From positions 1-16,289 of the forward strand of contig JAKDLC010000016.1 in assembly GCA_030453055.1 (NCBI GenBank): a stretch of DNA of 16,289 bases. The letters run 5' to 3'. Source of the stretch: Nitrosospira sp. (GTDB lineage Bacteria > Pseudomonadota > Gammaproteobacteria > Burkholderiales > Nitrosomonadaceae). How positions within the stretch are numbered: the stretch's first letter is position 1; the number at the start of each line of letters is the position of its first letter. Under the pieces are notes generated by a model. It saw only the letters and a list, made by a program, of their open reading frames with translations. It was not told where the DNA came from and ran no database searches. Position numbers and translations under genes: made by a program. Below, in pieces: positions 15,896-16,289 of the stretch.

Positions 15896-16289
15896 CTATT
15901 TTAGCCCGTGACGGTTCATTAGGTCATATATGGTGGGCCGGCTGACGCCCAGCAATTCCGCCGCCTTGACAACATTGCCATCGACTCTCGCCAGCGCTTT
16001 CATTAAGGCGTCGCGTTCCGCGTTTTCCCGTACCTGACGCAGGTTAATGGGTTCCGCGGACGTAGCTGAAGTCCCAAGTCCGAGATCCTCCGCGCTGATC
16101 AGGGGGCCATCAGCCATGATAACGGCACGCTTGATACAGTTCTCCATTTCTCGTACATTGCCCGGCCAGGGATGATTCTCAATAGCGGCAAGCGCCTCCT
16201 GACTAAAATTCAGCGAGGATCGCCTCTCCTGGATAGAGAATTTATTCTTGAAGTGATGTGCCAGCAACGCAGCATCGCCCGACCGCTCC
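15896..16289 (-). CDS. Sigma-54-dependent response regulator PrsR-like, C-terminal part (cut by window edge)
   Basis: The last 130 or so residues of an NtrC-family regulator. Visible are the end of the AAA+ domain (GDAALLAHHFKNKF, then FSQEALAAIENHPWPGNVRE, the conserved WPGNVREL region with Met for Leu) and ENCIKRAVIMADGPLISAEDLGL, followed by a Fis-type helix-turn-helix (NAERDALMKALARVDGNVVK, then AAELLGVSRPTIYDLMNRHG). The frame is open through position 16289, so the receiver and most of the ATPase lie outside. The next genes down are the exosortase-type ligase and decarboxylase, and this order points to PrsR (TIGR02915), the PEP-CTERM system regulator paired with the sensor PrsK. Identification as PrsR rather than another NtrC protein is from context and moderate. 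Confidence 0.82.
   Translation of the reverse strand, partial: ERSGDAALLAHHFKNKFSIQERRSSLNFSQEALAAIENHPWPGNVREMENCIKRAVIMADGPLISAEDLGLGTSATSAEPINLRQVRENAERDALMKALARVDGNVVKAAELLGVSRPTIYDLMNRHGLK

Noticed and set aside
1..16289. CRISPR arrays, tRNA or rRNA genes, integrase and transposase genes
   Set aside because: No regular spaced repeats, cloverleaf-like segments or matching protein motifs were found by reading both strands.

Overview
The window reads as chromosomal DNA of a betaproteobacterium. The two best clues are an exosortase A (PEP-CTERM) style gene trio with a PrsR-type sigma-54 regulator on the right, and short palindromic interspersed repeats on the left. A member of the Nitrosomonadales is a reasonable guess, but the genus cannot be fixed from sequence alone. 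All genes I can support are on the minus strand, so transcription runs from high to low coordinates. Both window ends cut a gene: pstA at the left and the sigma-54 regulator at the right.

Right block (16289 to 11082): the C-terminus of a PrsR-like regulator, an AMP-forming acyl-CoA ligase, a PLP-dependent (DAP/ornithine-type) decarboxylase and an asparagine-synthase-like ATP amide ligase. The ligase and decarboxylase overlap by 8 bases. The amide ligase has Ser where the Cys2 nucleophile should be, and it lacks the other glutaminase-site motifs, so it probably does not use glutamine. The three enzymes look like a route that activates an acyl group, makes an amine by decarboxylation and joins or amidates a product.

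Middle block (11003 to 8506): a two-gene type II restriction-modification system of the PaeR7I/XhoI family, methyltransferase first and endonuclease second. A read of the whole window finds no CTCGAG site. About 365 bases without a gene follow.

Left block (8140 to 4486): a cluster like those for arsenosugar synthesis. It holds rSAM/selenodomain-associated transferase 1 (DUF2064), transferase 2 (family 2 glycosyltransferase), an arsenite methyltransferase with all four expected cysteines, and a radical SAM/SPASM-like protein that is not the usual ArsS. Two palindromic MITE-like elements (about 190 and 240 bp) sit on either side of the radical SAM gene and share a related core.

Far left (4191 to 1): a TVP38/TMEM64 membrane domain fused to a MerA/lipoamide-dehydrogenase-like flavoprotein, followed 15 bases later by pstS, pstC and pstA of a phosphate (and, by chemistry, arsenate) importer. 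Taken together, the left half could bring in oxyanion, supply a disulfide-reducing flavoenzyme, methylate arsenic, modify it by radical chemistry and glycosylate it. That pathway is inferred from neighbourhood and families; it is not shown by the sequence.
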